Source of the DNA: Closterium sp. NIES-65
Lineage: Eukaryota; Streptophyta; Zygnematophyceae; Desmidiales; Closteriaceae
NCBI GenBank assembly: GCA_948144175.1
Contig: CANXME010000886.1
Coordinates: 124,001-188,000, forward strand
Length of the DNA stretch: 64,000 nt
Direction: 5' to 3'
Position numbers and translations under genes: made by a program. This document shows positions 1-10,211 of the stretch, piece after piece; positions within the stretch are counted from its first letter, which is position 1, and each line of letters starts with the position of its first letter. Under the pieces are notes generated by a model, which worked only from the letters and a program-made list of their open reading frames with translations, had not been told where the DNA came from and searched no databases.

Positions 1-434
1 CAGCAGCGCACTTTTACGAGGCGCACGCACGTCACGTTACTCGGTTCCTGATCACCAGTTTTTATCCAATCGAATACCCGATATCTGTCCAGTAGTGCAC
101 CGTTCTGTGTTTGTTAGCCAAGAATGGTCCAACGCTCATGCGATGCGATTGATAAGGGCGCCGTTAGCTCGGATTGACTCCTTATGCAAGCGATAACAAC
201 TTGATCGCGACCTGCTGCTAACAGCCGATTTTTTTGCCCAGCTGGCACTCGTAACTTCGTAATCGTCTTTCCACCTACCACGCGATCAATAGGGCCGTCT
301 TCTTTCTTAAACCGCCATAGCCGGCCTTATAGTTAGAACCTTCGACCCAGTTCGCGAGTTTTAGGACATTCGTTTCCGTTTCTGATCAGTCTACTTCAAG
401 CCGACCTTACTGCGTCCAGCACCTAACCCTAATC
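1..434. other. 5' flank of the HMGR gene
   Basis: No open reading frame of note and no repeat is seen. It lies directly upstream of the reductase start codon, so it should hold the promoter and 5' UTR, but no clear TATA box or known element could be assigned by eye. Confidence 0.4.
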
Positions 435-3400
435 ATGGAGCCGCCAGGACATCCCTACCTAACATATAGAGGCCACAGGCACAGACAGCCAGGAGACATG
501 ATCGCACATTACGATCGCATCCGAGACGAGCTCTTAACGGGTCGGCCTGTATCGGATCAGGGCGAAACTCACAGCCGGAAAAAGCGGCCCAGAACTCTAG
601 CTTCCGACGGCCTTCCGCTCCCGCTCTGGCTCACTAATGTCATCTTCGTTATAGCGTTCGTTCTTTCTAGCTGTTACCTACTCCGCCGGTGGCGCGAGAA
701 GCTGGACTCCTCGGAAAAGCTCCATATTTTATTATGGCGGGACTTAGCGGCCGTCACGCTCGCGATCTGTTCGTTTATCTACTTAATCGGTTTCCTGGGG
801 ATCGGGTATGTGCAAGCGACGGTGGGGCTGAGCGTTCTATCGGACGAAGAGGAAGAGGAAGAGGAGGAGGAGGAGGAGCGGGAGGAGGAGGAGGAAGAGG
901 AAGAATCGTCTAGGAAGCTTCGTAACTGCCAGCACCAAGAGCAGGCTAAGGAGCTTGCTCACCGCTCTCCTTCTTTTAAGTCCTATCTCCAACCTTCGTC
1001 CTTCGAGCCTGAGTGTGCTTCTAAAGCGGTTCCGATTCCATCCGCTGCAACTGTCCCTTCCGTTACAGTCTCCTCTGGTACAATCACGCCGAACACCAGC
1101 ACTGAAAGCTTGAAAACCTTCGTCTTCAAGTCCGACAGTGCATCCTCGTTACAAGACGTCCCGCTGCAAGACCTCCCGGATGACGACATCGCGCGCGCCG
1201 TCGCGCGCGGCGCCATTCCCATGCACTCCCTCGAGGCGCAACTCGGCAACACCCTCCGCGCCGCCGCGGTCCGGCGGCGCGCCGTGGAGATTAAAACCGG
1301 GCGGTCCTTAGCCGGGCTCCCGCTGGAGAATTACGACTACGACGTGATCCGCGGCGCATGCTGCGAGATGGTGATTGGCCACGTGACGATCCCCATTGGT
1401 GTAGCGGGACCGTTACTTTTGGACGGAACGGAATTCTTCGTACCGATGGCTACGACAGAGGGGTGCCTTGTCGCTAGCACGAACCGCGGCTGCAAAGCCA
1501 TCTGCGCCGCCGGCGGCGCGCGCAGCGTCGTGCTCCGCGACGGCATGACGCGCGCGCCCGCCGTGCAGCTCCCGTCTGCGGTCCGCGCGGCGGAGCTGAA
1601 GGCGTACGCGGAAAGTCCGCGCAATTGGGCGGAGCTCGCGGAGGCCTTCAACAGCAGCAGCCGGTTCGCGCGGCTGCGGAGCCTCCGCGTGGCGGTCGCG
1701 GGGCGGAACGCGTTTATCCGCGTGGAGTGCGGCACGGGCGACGCGATGGGCATGAACATGGTTTCCAAGGGCACCGCGAGCGTACTCGGCGCGCTGCGGG
1801 ACGCGTTTCCGGATATGCGGGTTGTGAGCATGTCTGGGAATTACTGCGCGGATAAGAAGGCGACTGCCGTCAACTGGATCCACGGGCGCGGGAAATCTGT
1901 CGTCTGTGAAGCCACCATTCCCGGCCACGTGGTACGTTCCTCCCCGCCTTTTTTCCCCCTTACCCCGTTCCCCTCTTCCCCCATTTTCCCAATCTTCCTT
2001 CTCCACTCCCCCAAGCTACCATTCCTGGCCACGTGGTTCGTCTCCCCCCGCCTTCCCCTCCGGTCTACATTTCCATTCCCCATGCCCTCCAGAACCTCCT
2101 GTCCTCCCCACCCCATTGCCCTCCTCACCCCATTGCCCTCCTGACCCCCCTGTTCGTCCCTGGCCGCGTGGTACGTTCCCGTCCCGCTTTATCCCTGCCC
2201 TTTGTACCCACCGCCATCCCCATCCCCCGTCCTCCTCTGTACCCTGTCCGTCTTCCCCTTCCCCTTTAATTTCTCCTGCTCTTCCGCGTGGAATCGGTGC
2301 TAAAGACAACGGTTGCCGCCCTGGTGGAGCTCAACATGGTGAAGAACCTGGTGGGGTCCCCATTGACTCGACCACTCTGCACCCCTCCGTATTCCCGGTA
2401 CCGTCTCCCCTTCTGTTTCCCCTCCCAGGTCGAAACTGTGCTAAAGACAACGGTTGCCGCCCTGGTGGAGCTCAACACCGTCAAGAACCTCGTGGGGTCG
2501 GCTATGGCGGGCGCGGTGGGCGGCAGCAACGCGCACGCGAGCAACATTGTCACGGCGGTGTTTCTTGCAACGGGGCAGGACCCCGCGCAGAACGTGGAGA
2601 GCTCGCAGTGCCTCACGCTGCTTGAGGCCGTCAATAACGGTGCCGATCTGCACGTGTCTGTGACCCTCCCCGCGATTGAAGTGGGCACTGTTGGCGGAGG
2701 AACGTTCCTCGCACCGCAGGTGAGAAAGCAAGGAAGCTTCCTTGCACCGCAGGGAAGAGAGCGGGGTTGGGTAGAGAGCTGAGGGCAGGACCCCGCGCAG
2801 ATCGTGGAGAGCTCGCAGTGCCTCACGCTGCTGGAGGCCGCGAATGGCGGCGAAGATCTCCATGCGTCGGTGACCCTGCCTGCGATTGAAGTCGGCACGG
2901 TTGGCGGAGGAACCTTCCTCGCACCGCAGATGAGCGTAAGGGTGGGAGGTGGTGGGTAGGTGGCAGAGGTCAGTGTTGTTTGTGCCAATGGTGTGTTCCT
3001 GGCGACGTGGAAGGACCGAGCTGACTTCTGAGTCAATAGTGTTTGTCTTGACTCAGGGCAGAGGGCAATAGTGTTTGTCTTGACTCAGGGCAGAGGGCAA
3101 TAGTGTTTGTCTTGACTCAGGGCAGAGGGCAATAATGTTTGTCTTGACTCAGGGCAGAGGGCAATAGTGTTTGTCTTGACTCAGGGCAGAGGGCAATAGT
3201 GTTTGTGCCAGTGGTGTTTGTGCCCATGGTGTGTTCCTGGCCGCGGGGCAGGACCCCGCACAGAACGTGGAAAGCTGGCGCGGGTGGTGGCGGCAGCAGT
3301 TGCCTAAACTCTTATTCTCCTCCCCGCTGCTCTACTTCCCCCTCCCACAGGCAGCAGCGCTGGCCATGCTGGGCGTGAAGGGCGCGCACAAGACAGAGCC

Positions 3401-4064
3401 AGGGCTGAATGCGCAGCAGCTGGTGCGCGTGGTGGCGGCAGCAGTGCCTTTAACCCCTTCTCTTCTCCCCTCCGCTCCCCCTCCCCCTCCTCCACGCGGC
3501 AGCACTGGCCCTGCTGCGCGTGAAGGGCGCGCAAGACACAACCAGGGGCAAACGCGCAGCAGCTGACGCAGCAGTTTCCTAACCCTCTCGTCCCCCCACG
3601 CTCCCCCACGCTTCCCCACGCTCCCACAGGCAGCAGCGCTGGCCCTGCTGGGAGTGAAGGGCGCGCACAAGACGGAGCCAGGAGCGAACGCGCAGCAGCT
3701 GGCGCGGGTGGTGGCGGCAGCAGTGCTGGCGGGGGAGCTCTCCCTCTGCTCCGCCCTCGCCTCTGGTCACCTCGTGCAGGCGCACCTCAAATACAACCGC
3801 TCTACCCTCAATGCCACTGCTGCTTCTGCTGCCATCACTGCTGCTGCTGCTGCTGCTGCTGTTGGTGCTGCCGCTGCTGCTCCTGCAGTCGCTTCTTTTG
3901 TTTCTGAAGCTGCTGGTGCTGGAGTTGCTGCTCCTGTTGCTGCTGCCTCAGCTGGTGCGGCGGTGTTCAGGGCAGTGGCGAGTGAGTCGGACTGCAGTGA
4001 GAGTGGTTCTAGAAGAGGCAGCAGTGGGTCACTTGAGGGGTTGTGTATGGCGGACAAGTGCTGA
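435..4064 (+). CDS. HMGR: HMG-CoA reductase, 3 exons
   Basis: This is 3-hydroxy-3-methylglutaryl-CoA reductase, which makes mevalonate at the ER membrane for sterols and isoprenoids. Exons are 435-1931, 2429-2719 and 3630-4064, all joined in phase 0, giving 740 residues. Two membrane segments (about 63-83 and 103-125) are followed by a linker with an unusual run of about 20 mostly Glu residues (138-157), then the catalytic domain from about 240. Catalytic residues are visible: Glu342 in TTEG, Lys474/475 in [11 protein letters not shown], Asp550 in GQDPAQNV, and His648 in [11 protein letters not shown]. The NADP-binding motifs DAMGMNM and GTVGGGT are present. The C-terminus carries an Ala-rich extension from GCT repeats that the plant family normally lacks. 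Both introns and the 3' flank hold partial copies of neighbouring exon sequence. The identity is certain. Which exon copies are used is inferred from frame and splice sites. Confidence 0.95.
1915..2180 (+). repeat. three copies of the exon 1 / intron 1 junction
   Basis: The last bases of HMGR exon 1 plus the donor (GGCCACGTGGTACGTTCC) recur at about 2028-2046 and 2163-2179 inside intron 1, each followed by pyrimidine-rich DNA. The second copy has lost the donor (GTTCGT); the third keeps GTACGT. These look like local tandem duplications. Confidence 0.7.
2286..2358 (+). repeat. partial copy of HMGR exon 2 start
   Basis: This segment encodes [20 protein letters not shown] and a few more residues, nearly identical to the start of exon 2 at 2429. 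It has no AG acceptor in front and runs into non-homologous DNA after the GS codons. It is a truncated tandem duplicate inside intron 1. Confidence 0.8.
2783..2929 (+). repeat. copy of HMGR exon 2 second half
   Basis: About 49 codons match exon 2 from GQDPAQ to GTFLAPQ. It differs from the true exon at several codons (for example QIVESS for QNVESS). The splice donor after CAG reads ATGAGC instead of GTGAGA, and there is no acceptor at its left edge, so it is unlikely to be spliced as it stands. Confidence 0.8.
3038..3197 (+). repeat. 32-bp minisatellite in HMGR intron 2
   Basis: Five near-perfect 32-bp units start at 3038, 3070, 3102, 3134 and 3166, followed by a partial sixth. The unit holds TTGACTCAGGGCAGAGGGC. 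It lies between the decayed exon 2 copy and the exon 3 copies. Confidence 0.9.
3231..3306 (+). repeat. chimeric scrap of HMGR exons 2 and 3
   Basis: The left part repeats the [10 protein letters not shown] stretch of exon 2. It is fused, out of frame, to the GCGGGTGGTGGCGGCAGCAG stretch of exon 3. This suggests repeated local copying rather than one simple tandem duplication. Confidence 0.65.
3351..3576 (+). repeat. two copies of HMGR exon 3 start
   Basis: Copy one (3351-3449) keeps a good acceptor (CCCACAG) and reads in frame for 33 codons ([18 protein letters not shown] and on) before running into pyrimidine-rich DNA. Copy two (about 3497-3576) is more decayed, with a lost acceptor and a frameshift. 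The true exon 3 starts at 3630 after the same kind of pyrimidine tract and CCACAG. Confidence 0.8.
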
Positions 4065-4120
4065 GCCCACTGGTGGTGTGGTGCCGATGCTGCTGCTGCC
4101 TGTAGTGTCAGCAGGGGAGG

Positions 4121-4773
4121 CTGTGTTCAGGGCTGTGGCGAGTGAGTCGGACTGCAGTGAGAGTGGGTCTAGAAGGGGCAGCAGTGAATCACTGGAGGGG
4201 CTGTGCATGGCATACAAGTGCTGAGCTCACCTCTGTTGCTGCTGGTGTGGTGGTGGTGCTGCTGTCGCTGCTGGTGTGATGGTGCTGCTGCTGTTGCTGC
4301 TGGTGTGGTGGTGGTGCTGTTGCTGCTGGCGGTGGTGGTGGTAGTTGCGGGTGGGGCTGTGTTGAGGGCTGTGGCGAGTGAGTCGGATTGCAGTGAGAGT
4401 GGGTCTAGGAGGGGCAGCAGTGAATCACTGAAGGGACTGTGTATGGCGGACAAGTGCTGAGCACACTGCTTCTGCTGCTGGCGGTGCTGCTGGTGCTGCT
4501 GGCGGTGCTGCTGGTGGGGCTGTGTATGGCGTACAAGTGCTGAGCTCGCTGCTGGTGCTGCTGGTGTGGGTGGTGGTACTGCCGCTGTTGCTGCTGGTGT
4601 GGTGCTGCTGTTGCTGTTGGCGGTGGTGGTGGTGCTGCTGCTGTTGCTGTTGGCGGTGGTGGTGGTGGTGCTGCTGTTGCTGCTGGCGGGGGTGGTGGTG
4701 GTGCTGCTGTTGCTGCTGGCGGTGGTGGTGGTGGTACTTGTGGGTGGGGCTGTGTATGGCGTACAAGTGCTGA
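4121..4773 (+). repeat. tandem copies of the HMGR C-terminal tail
   Basis: The last about 104 bp of exon 3 (3961-4064, coding for the tail ending CMADKC and a TGA stop) is repeated at 4121-4224 and 4356-4460. Short tail-only copies lie at about 4518-4543 and 4746-4773. Between copies are CTG/GCT and GGT triplet runs. Each long copy can be read to the same TGA in frame with an Ser-rich tail. Copies one and two contain a GTTCAG acceptor-like site; copy three has GTTGAG. Confidence 0.85.
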
Positions 4774-4996
4774 GCTCGCTGCTGGTGCTGCTGGTGGTGC
4801 TGCTAATTATGCCAGTTGCAAGTGGTGCTGCTCTCTCAGCCGTTGCTGTTGCCTCATGTGACTCTATGGAGGGCAGCAGGTGCAGCATAGGGTGCAGGAG
4901 GGGCTGCTGTGACATCAAGGAGGGGTCCGCAGGTGCAGCAGCAGGAGTTGCAGCAGCAGGTGCAAGGATGGCAGGTGCAAGGATGGCAGGTGCAGG

Positions 4997-5030
<34 letters not shown>

Positions 5031-5134
5031 AAAGCTGCAGCAATAGCAGCAGCTGCTGCAGTTTCAGCAAGAGGGGGCTTTTATGGGTTTCAGCAGGTGC
5101 AGCTGGGGTGGCAGCTGGGCTGGCAGTTGGGGGC
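4774..5134. other. triplet-rich DNA, no gene seen
   Basis: CTG, GCA and CAG runs (dense at 4999-5066) give open frames full of Ala or Leu that match no protein. This is probably HMGR 3' flank. Confidence 0.5.
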
Positions 5135-5415
5135 GGCTGATCACAGCCATTGGCTCATCACGGCTGTGGGCTGATCACAGCCATTGGCTCATCACGGCTG
5201 TGGGCTGATCACAGCCATTGGCTCATCACGGCTGTGGGCTGATCACAGCCATTGGCTCATCACGGCTGTGGGCTGATCACAGCCATTGGCTCATCACGGC
5301 TGTGGGCTGATCACAGCCATTGGCTCATCACGGCTGTGGGTTGATCACAGCCATTGGCTCATCACGGCTGTGGGTTGATCACAGCCATTGGCTCATCACG
5401 GCTGTGGGTTGATCA
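5135..5415. repeat. 34-bp minisatellite, 8 units
   Basis: Units start every 34 bp from 5135 to 5373, with a partial ninth at 5407. Each unit holds CACAGCC and GGCTGTG, so the unit has internal dyad symmetry and can fold on itself. The last three units share a C-to-T change (GGTTGATC). Confidence 0.95.
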
Positions 5416-5715
5416 TTAATGCATAACCGTTCCAGCAGCACCGCCGAGTGAGTTTGTGTGAAACCGTTGGCTCACTCCAGCGTTACAGTGCTTGTAACGG
5501 GAACAGCTACAGTGCAATCTCGTTATAAGCATGCTGCTGAACCCGCCAACAGTTTCTCCCGGTGTGTATGTTGTTTGGCAGCAGCGCTCACACGCAGGCA
5601 GCACAGCATGCCCTGTCTGCTCCTCTGGTTCCACTGGAATGGTCCACGTAAAGCCATGCTCTGTGCGCTCAGCAAGTTCCGTGCTGACTGCTTCAGTCGG
5701 ATGGGAGGCAATTCC

Positions 5716-5850
5716 ACCATGGTATGGCTGGCACTGTACCACCATGGTATGGCTGGCACTGTACCACCATGGTATGGCTGGCACTGTACCACCATGGTAT
5801 GGCTGGCACTGTACCACCATGGTATGGCTGGCACTGTACCACCATGGAAT
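5716..5850. repeat. 25-bp minisatellite, 5 units
   Basis: Five identical units ACCATGGTATGGCTGGCACT plus GTACC start at 5716, 5741, 5766, 5791 and 5816, followed by a partial diverged unit. Open frames through it are by-products of the repeat. Confidence 0.95.
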
Positions 5851-8198
5851 CGCTGGAGTATGACTAACGCTGTTGCGCTGTTCTGCGTGGGTTGTGGGTG
5901 CTATTTGCTTCGGTGGGCTGCTGCTTGTGCTTTGAGTCGACCCAAAACAGGCGGATGGGAGGCGGATGGGAGGTGATACTATGAGCCACCACGCCGTACG
6001 GGTGACACTGTTGCGCTGCTCTGCGTGCGCTGTGAGCGCTGCATTTAAACGTTTGGCGCTATTTCCGCTCGATTTGCTTTGGTGGGCTGCTGCGGGTGCT
6101 CTGGTGTGCTTCTGTCTGCTGTGTGTCTGCTCTTGCTGTGCTTTGGTGGGTGGGCTGTGTTGTGACTGCCTCGTGTGTACTCCCTCCCATGTGCTGGGAA
6201 AGCCGCAGTGGTGTCTTGACCTTGCAGCTGCTGTCTGCCCGTTGCGGTATGCTGCTCTTCGCTGTGTTATGGTGGGCAGCAGTGTGCCTATGCTGTCACT
6301 GCCTCCCTTCTGTGCGCTCTCATGTGTTGGGAAATGGCTCCAGGGGCGTGGTCTTCGCTCAAGCCAATCGCAGCCGTTGATCTTGATGTTAGAGCCCAGG
6401 GAGTAGTTGAGTAGTTTGATTTGATTAGGTGTCTGACAACTGACCTGCGATATTCAGTTACCGGTAGTTGCGTTAGGGCTGGAGCATGGTGTGGTAGGGT
6501 AGGCGAAGGGGGTAGAGCACAAGAAGGCTATTGCACTGTAGATTAGCGTAAGTTTTTTACCATTGCTTATGGATTGCCATTTTTATGTCTTAATCTGAAC
6601 CTTTGAAGGAAGACAGGAGAAACTACACTGATCATTGACGGATGAAAGGAAATACCTAATTGATATTGTCATTACCATCAAGCACTTTTTGTCTTCAATA
6701 TGCGTACACTAACGACTCCATCGAAACTGAATCCTTCCGAGGACTAGTGGGCGCAGTGAAGGATTTGATCGTGACATGACAACTGTGCCGTTTCAATGCG
6801 GTGGAAGATTCACGCTGCAGAATATGGTTAGATTCACTCATCGCCAGTGGTCATTCAACGAATCATTTGGGTCTTTCCTCGAGGAAATCTTGCCGCGCCA
6901 CTGTCCTTGACATTATCCAACTCAGCGCCAGGTGGCTTCAAGTTCTAGATCCAAGGCTCGAATGGCTCGGCCAATGAGGTGCGGTGCTCACCCACGAAAA
7001 GTCGTTGATGACACCTCTTGCTACACTATACTTAGCAAGAGGTGTAATCGAGGATAGAAGATATGAGCAATCGTTTCTTTTCCCTCAAGCGAAGTGAATC
7101 TTTCGTCGAAGCTGCTGAAAGTACGTAAGCGAGGGACTCGGCTGATTTCGTGGTCAGAATTCTTCCTCATTCACGGCCTGCGTACGTACAGGTTGGCGGA
7201 CGCGGCGAAAGGACGCCCCGACATTTTCGCGTTCGCGAACTCCCACGCCAGCCTGCTTGTGCACACGAGGCGAATAAATTCTGACAGGAGGCCACCTGTG
7301 GCCAGTCTGTCACAAGTTTCGCACAGGGAACAAATTCGCCCCCCTTTTCAATTTCCGAACCGAACAAATTCTAGTCCACCCACCTTCCCTCACGCCTACC
7401 CCCGCTCCCTTCACTCCCTTCCCCTGAACGAGCCAAGCCAATCAATCACTCATCCACGTGCATTTCCCCTACACCCGAGGCTGGCGCGCTCAGCGCCGAA
7501 CCGAAGTTCCCAGAGACCTCGAACGCCGCACGCTGCTCTCCCTTCAGTTCCGAAATGATCCCCGCAAACAACCCTACCCCCGGATCCAAAGATCTTCCCA
7601 CACCCCCAAAAAATCCTTCAACTACTCTCAGAATGTCTTGCATACCACGCTGCAACGTTTTGAATCCCTCTCAAGCTTGAGTTATGTTTTTGTGCCATCC
7701 CCCAAGCTGAAAATTTATCAGAAGCCAATAGACCGGCCCGGTGTGCCTTGATTGGTTGGCGCTCGTGTTACCGGAACAGTGAGGTGAAGTGAGTAAAGCT
7801 GAGGTGGAGGAACCGTGTCGTCCTTGTCACCTCAGACCTGCATTTGGCCACAGATTCAGCAGCCATTTTCTCCCCCCGCACCCGCTGCCATTGCAAGCAA
7901 CTGCAATTGCAATTTCCGCCTCTCCCAGCGAAACGGGACAGGGCCGGAGGAGACCGCGGCTGTTTCCGCAGAAAGTCGGTCTTCCGCTCCAACGTCCCAG
8001 CAAGTAATTTCGCAAGTATTTACTGCACTTCAGTTCACGAGCAGATTCAAGTATCTGTTCCTGCCTTCCAAGTCAGCACTCCAGGTTGCTTCAGAAACTG
8101 CTAGCCACCGAAGCTAGCCCAGCTGACTAACAGGGTTCCTGACTGCATTTTGAGTACTAACTTGCACTCTCCGCTCTACCTACAAGAGGTTGTGCAAG
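5851..8198. other. intergenic region upstream of the bZIP gene
   Basis: No protein is recognised. At about 6085-6345 there is a diverged local duplication (CTTTGGTGGGCTGCTGC and TGCTGGGAAA type words recur). From about 7100 the base composition becomes that of a promoter and 5' UTR; the true transcription start cannot be placed. Confidence 0.45.
7455..7460. promoter_or_regulatory. G-box CACGTG upstream of the HY5-like gene
   Basis: A palindromic CACGTG lies about 740 bp before the bZIP start codon. HY5-type factors bind this core in land plants, so self-regulation is possible. A single hexamer is weak evidence. Confidence 0.3.
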
Positions 8199-9772
8199 AT
8201 GATTCCCGGAGAGATTTCTCTCTGTCCGAGCTCCGGCTTTCCCATGGAGACGAACCAGAAGCTCGGTTCCAAGAGGCCTTGCGCAGACGCGTTCGACGCA
8301 GCAGACGACACCATGTTCTCCTTCGGTCAGACCGGAGACCTCTTTGATCGAGGGCTCGACCAACTAATGACGTACATGGGCGAAATGGGGGGGATTGCCG
8401 AGAAGGATAACAAAGCGCTCCCTAACGCGGACAGGCTTCTGCCGGATGATGTTCCCGAGGAGTCGGTTGGGGAGGGAGGTAGCCATGACAATTTCGGCAT
8501 GTTCGACTCAAACCCGTTCGGTGCCGTGAATCTCGCTGCGTCGTTTCCGGAAGGCTCGTGCGAGCCGCAGCTAGTCCCGTGCGCTCAGAAGCCGGCTGCG
8601 ACGACGACGACGACGAACGACGTCGCCGACTCAGTCGCAGACGGAGCGTTCGGATCGCCTGACGCGTTCAGCTCGCCGGACGGCTTCGCCTCGGAGGATT
8701 TCAATCTGTCGTTCGGGATGGATGACGTGGATGCGATGAACCAGCAGGACCTTCGTTACAATCTCATGCTCAGAGGAGCGGGCCTTGCAGGTACGCAGTG
8801 AAGAATAGCTATCCTACTCATTCTCATTTTCACTCTCGTGTCTCCCATACGTTCTTGCTCCTGTTTCCGTTTCCTGTTACCACGAAGATTTGTGGCTAAC
8901 TCGTTATTTTCCTTTATTCTTTGTTTTTTCTGTAACGCAGAGCATTCTACCGCGGATGCTCCGTCTCATCCCAAGATGGAGTTCCCGGAGTACCCCGCGC
9001 ATCACCCGATGAATCATCCGATGTATCCGCCGCACATGCCGCTCTACTATCCGGGAATGCCCACCATGCCGGTTCCCTACTACGGCATGCCGTACCCTCC
9101 CTTCGCGTACAACCCGTGGATGACTCCTTATTCCTCGCCCTTCATGCCTCCTCAACAGTAAGTATGCGTCGCGTAATCGTTCATTTACGAATTTGCTCAA
9201 GCGATGTCAGAGGTTTCTTTGTGCGGCCGACGGGAAGTCATGAGCCATGAACATCTATACTTCTCGAAAAGAACTCAAAAGCGGTGAATGGAAACTAACG
9301 ATCGCTTTCTTTTTCTACTCTTCTGCAGTGCCATGCCTGGAACTAGCGCAATGCCCACCGACCCTGCAGCCATCGCGCGTCAGCGTCGCCTTGTCGCGGA
9401 TTCCGTGCGCGGAAAGCGTCGACGACACGCACACAATGCCTCCTCGCAGCTCCCTTCCGCCGCATCTTCCGCCATGCCGTCCGTATCTGGTTACGGCCAC
9501 CCTTTCCCATCCTCACCATCCATGCTCCCCTGGACCCACGTCAATCCCGAGGCTGCTGACTCAGTGAACACCGCTCCCCCTTCGCCGTTCGTTCCTGCTG
9601 CTCCCCTGCCGCCGTTCTCCCCCGCCGTCGTCCCGTCGTCTCCCAAAGCCGTCGCGTCTCCCGCACGGTGCGCCTCGCCTGTCCCCGCATCATCCCCCAC
9701 TGCGGTGGGAAAAGGCGGCGCGGGGAAGGCTGCGGCGAAGAGTCCGCTGGGTAGATCTGCTCCTCCTGCTCC

Positions 9773-9804
<32 letters not shown>

Positions 9805-10211
9805 ATGGCAAATCTCCTGCTGTGAAGTTCTCAGCTGAAGCGGATGTCGTTGCTGCTCCAGCCGCTACCCTGCCGGTTTCGCCTGTCCTTAAGATTGAAG
9901 AGGACGTGTTCGTTCCTACGGCTACCGCTCCCGTTATCCCCGCCATTGCCGCTCCTGCGGGCGGGCAGCAAGCTAAGGGAGGGAAGGCTGCGGCGAAGCA
10001 GCAGCGGGATGAGAGGCGCGTGAAGCGGCTGCTGCGGAACCGCGTGAGTGCGCAGCAGGCGCGGGAGCGGAAGAAGAATTATGTGTCGGAGTTGGAGCAG
10101 CGGTGCGAGACGGTTGAGAGGAGTAACGCGGAGATTGAGGGGGAGATTGCTGCGCTGATGGCGGAGAACGAGCGCCTGAGGCAGTCAATGCGGAGAGCCA
10201 TCGGGGTCTGA
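8199..10211 (+). CDS. HY5: HY5-like bZIP transcription factor, 3 exons
   Basis: A nuclear DNA-binding regulator. Exons 8199-8790, 8941-9157 and 9329-10211 join in consistent phase (1, then 2) and give 563 residues. The bZIP domain is C-terminal (about residues 496-560). Its basic region KRLLRNRVSAQQARERKK is the signature of the HY5/HYH (group H) family, which drives light responses in land plants. A short leucine zipper follows. About residues 85-87 read VPE in an acidic setting (PDDVPEES), resembling the COP1-binding motif of HY5. The middle of the protein is low-complexity: a Pro/Met/Tyr-rich exon 2, a poly-Thr run, and a poly-Ala run from GCT repeats at about 9774-9803. It is much longer than land-plant HY5 (about 170 residues). 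The start is the first ATG in the open frame. Family assignment is strong. The COP1 link is inference. Confidence 0.92.
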
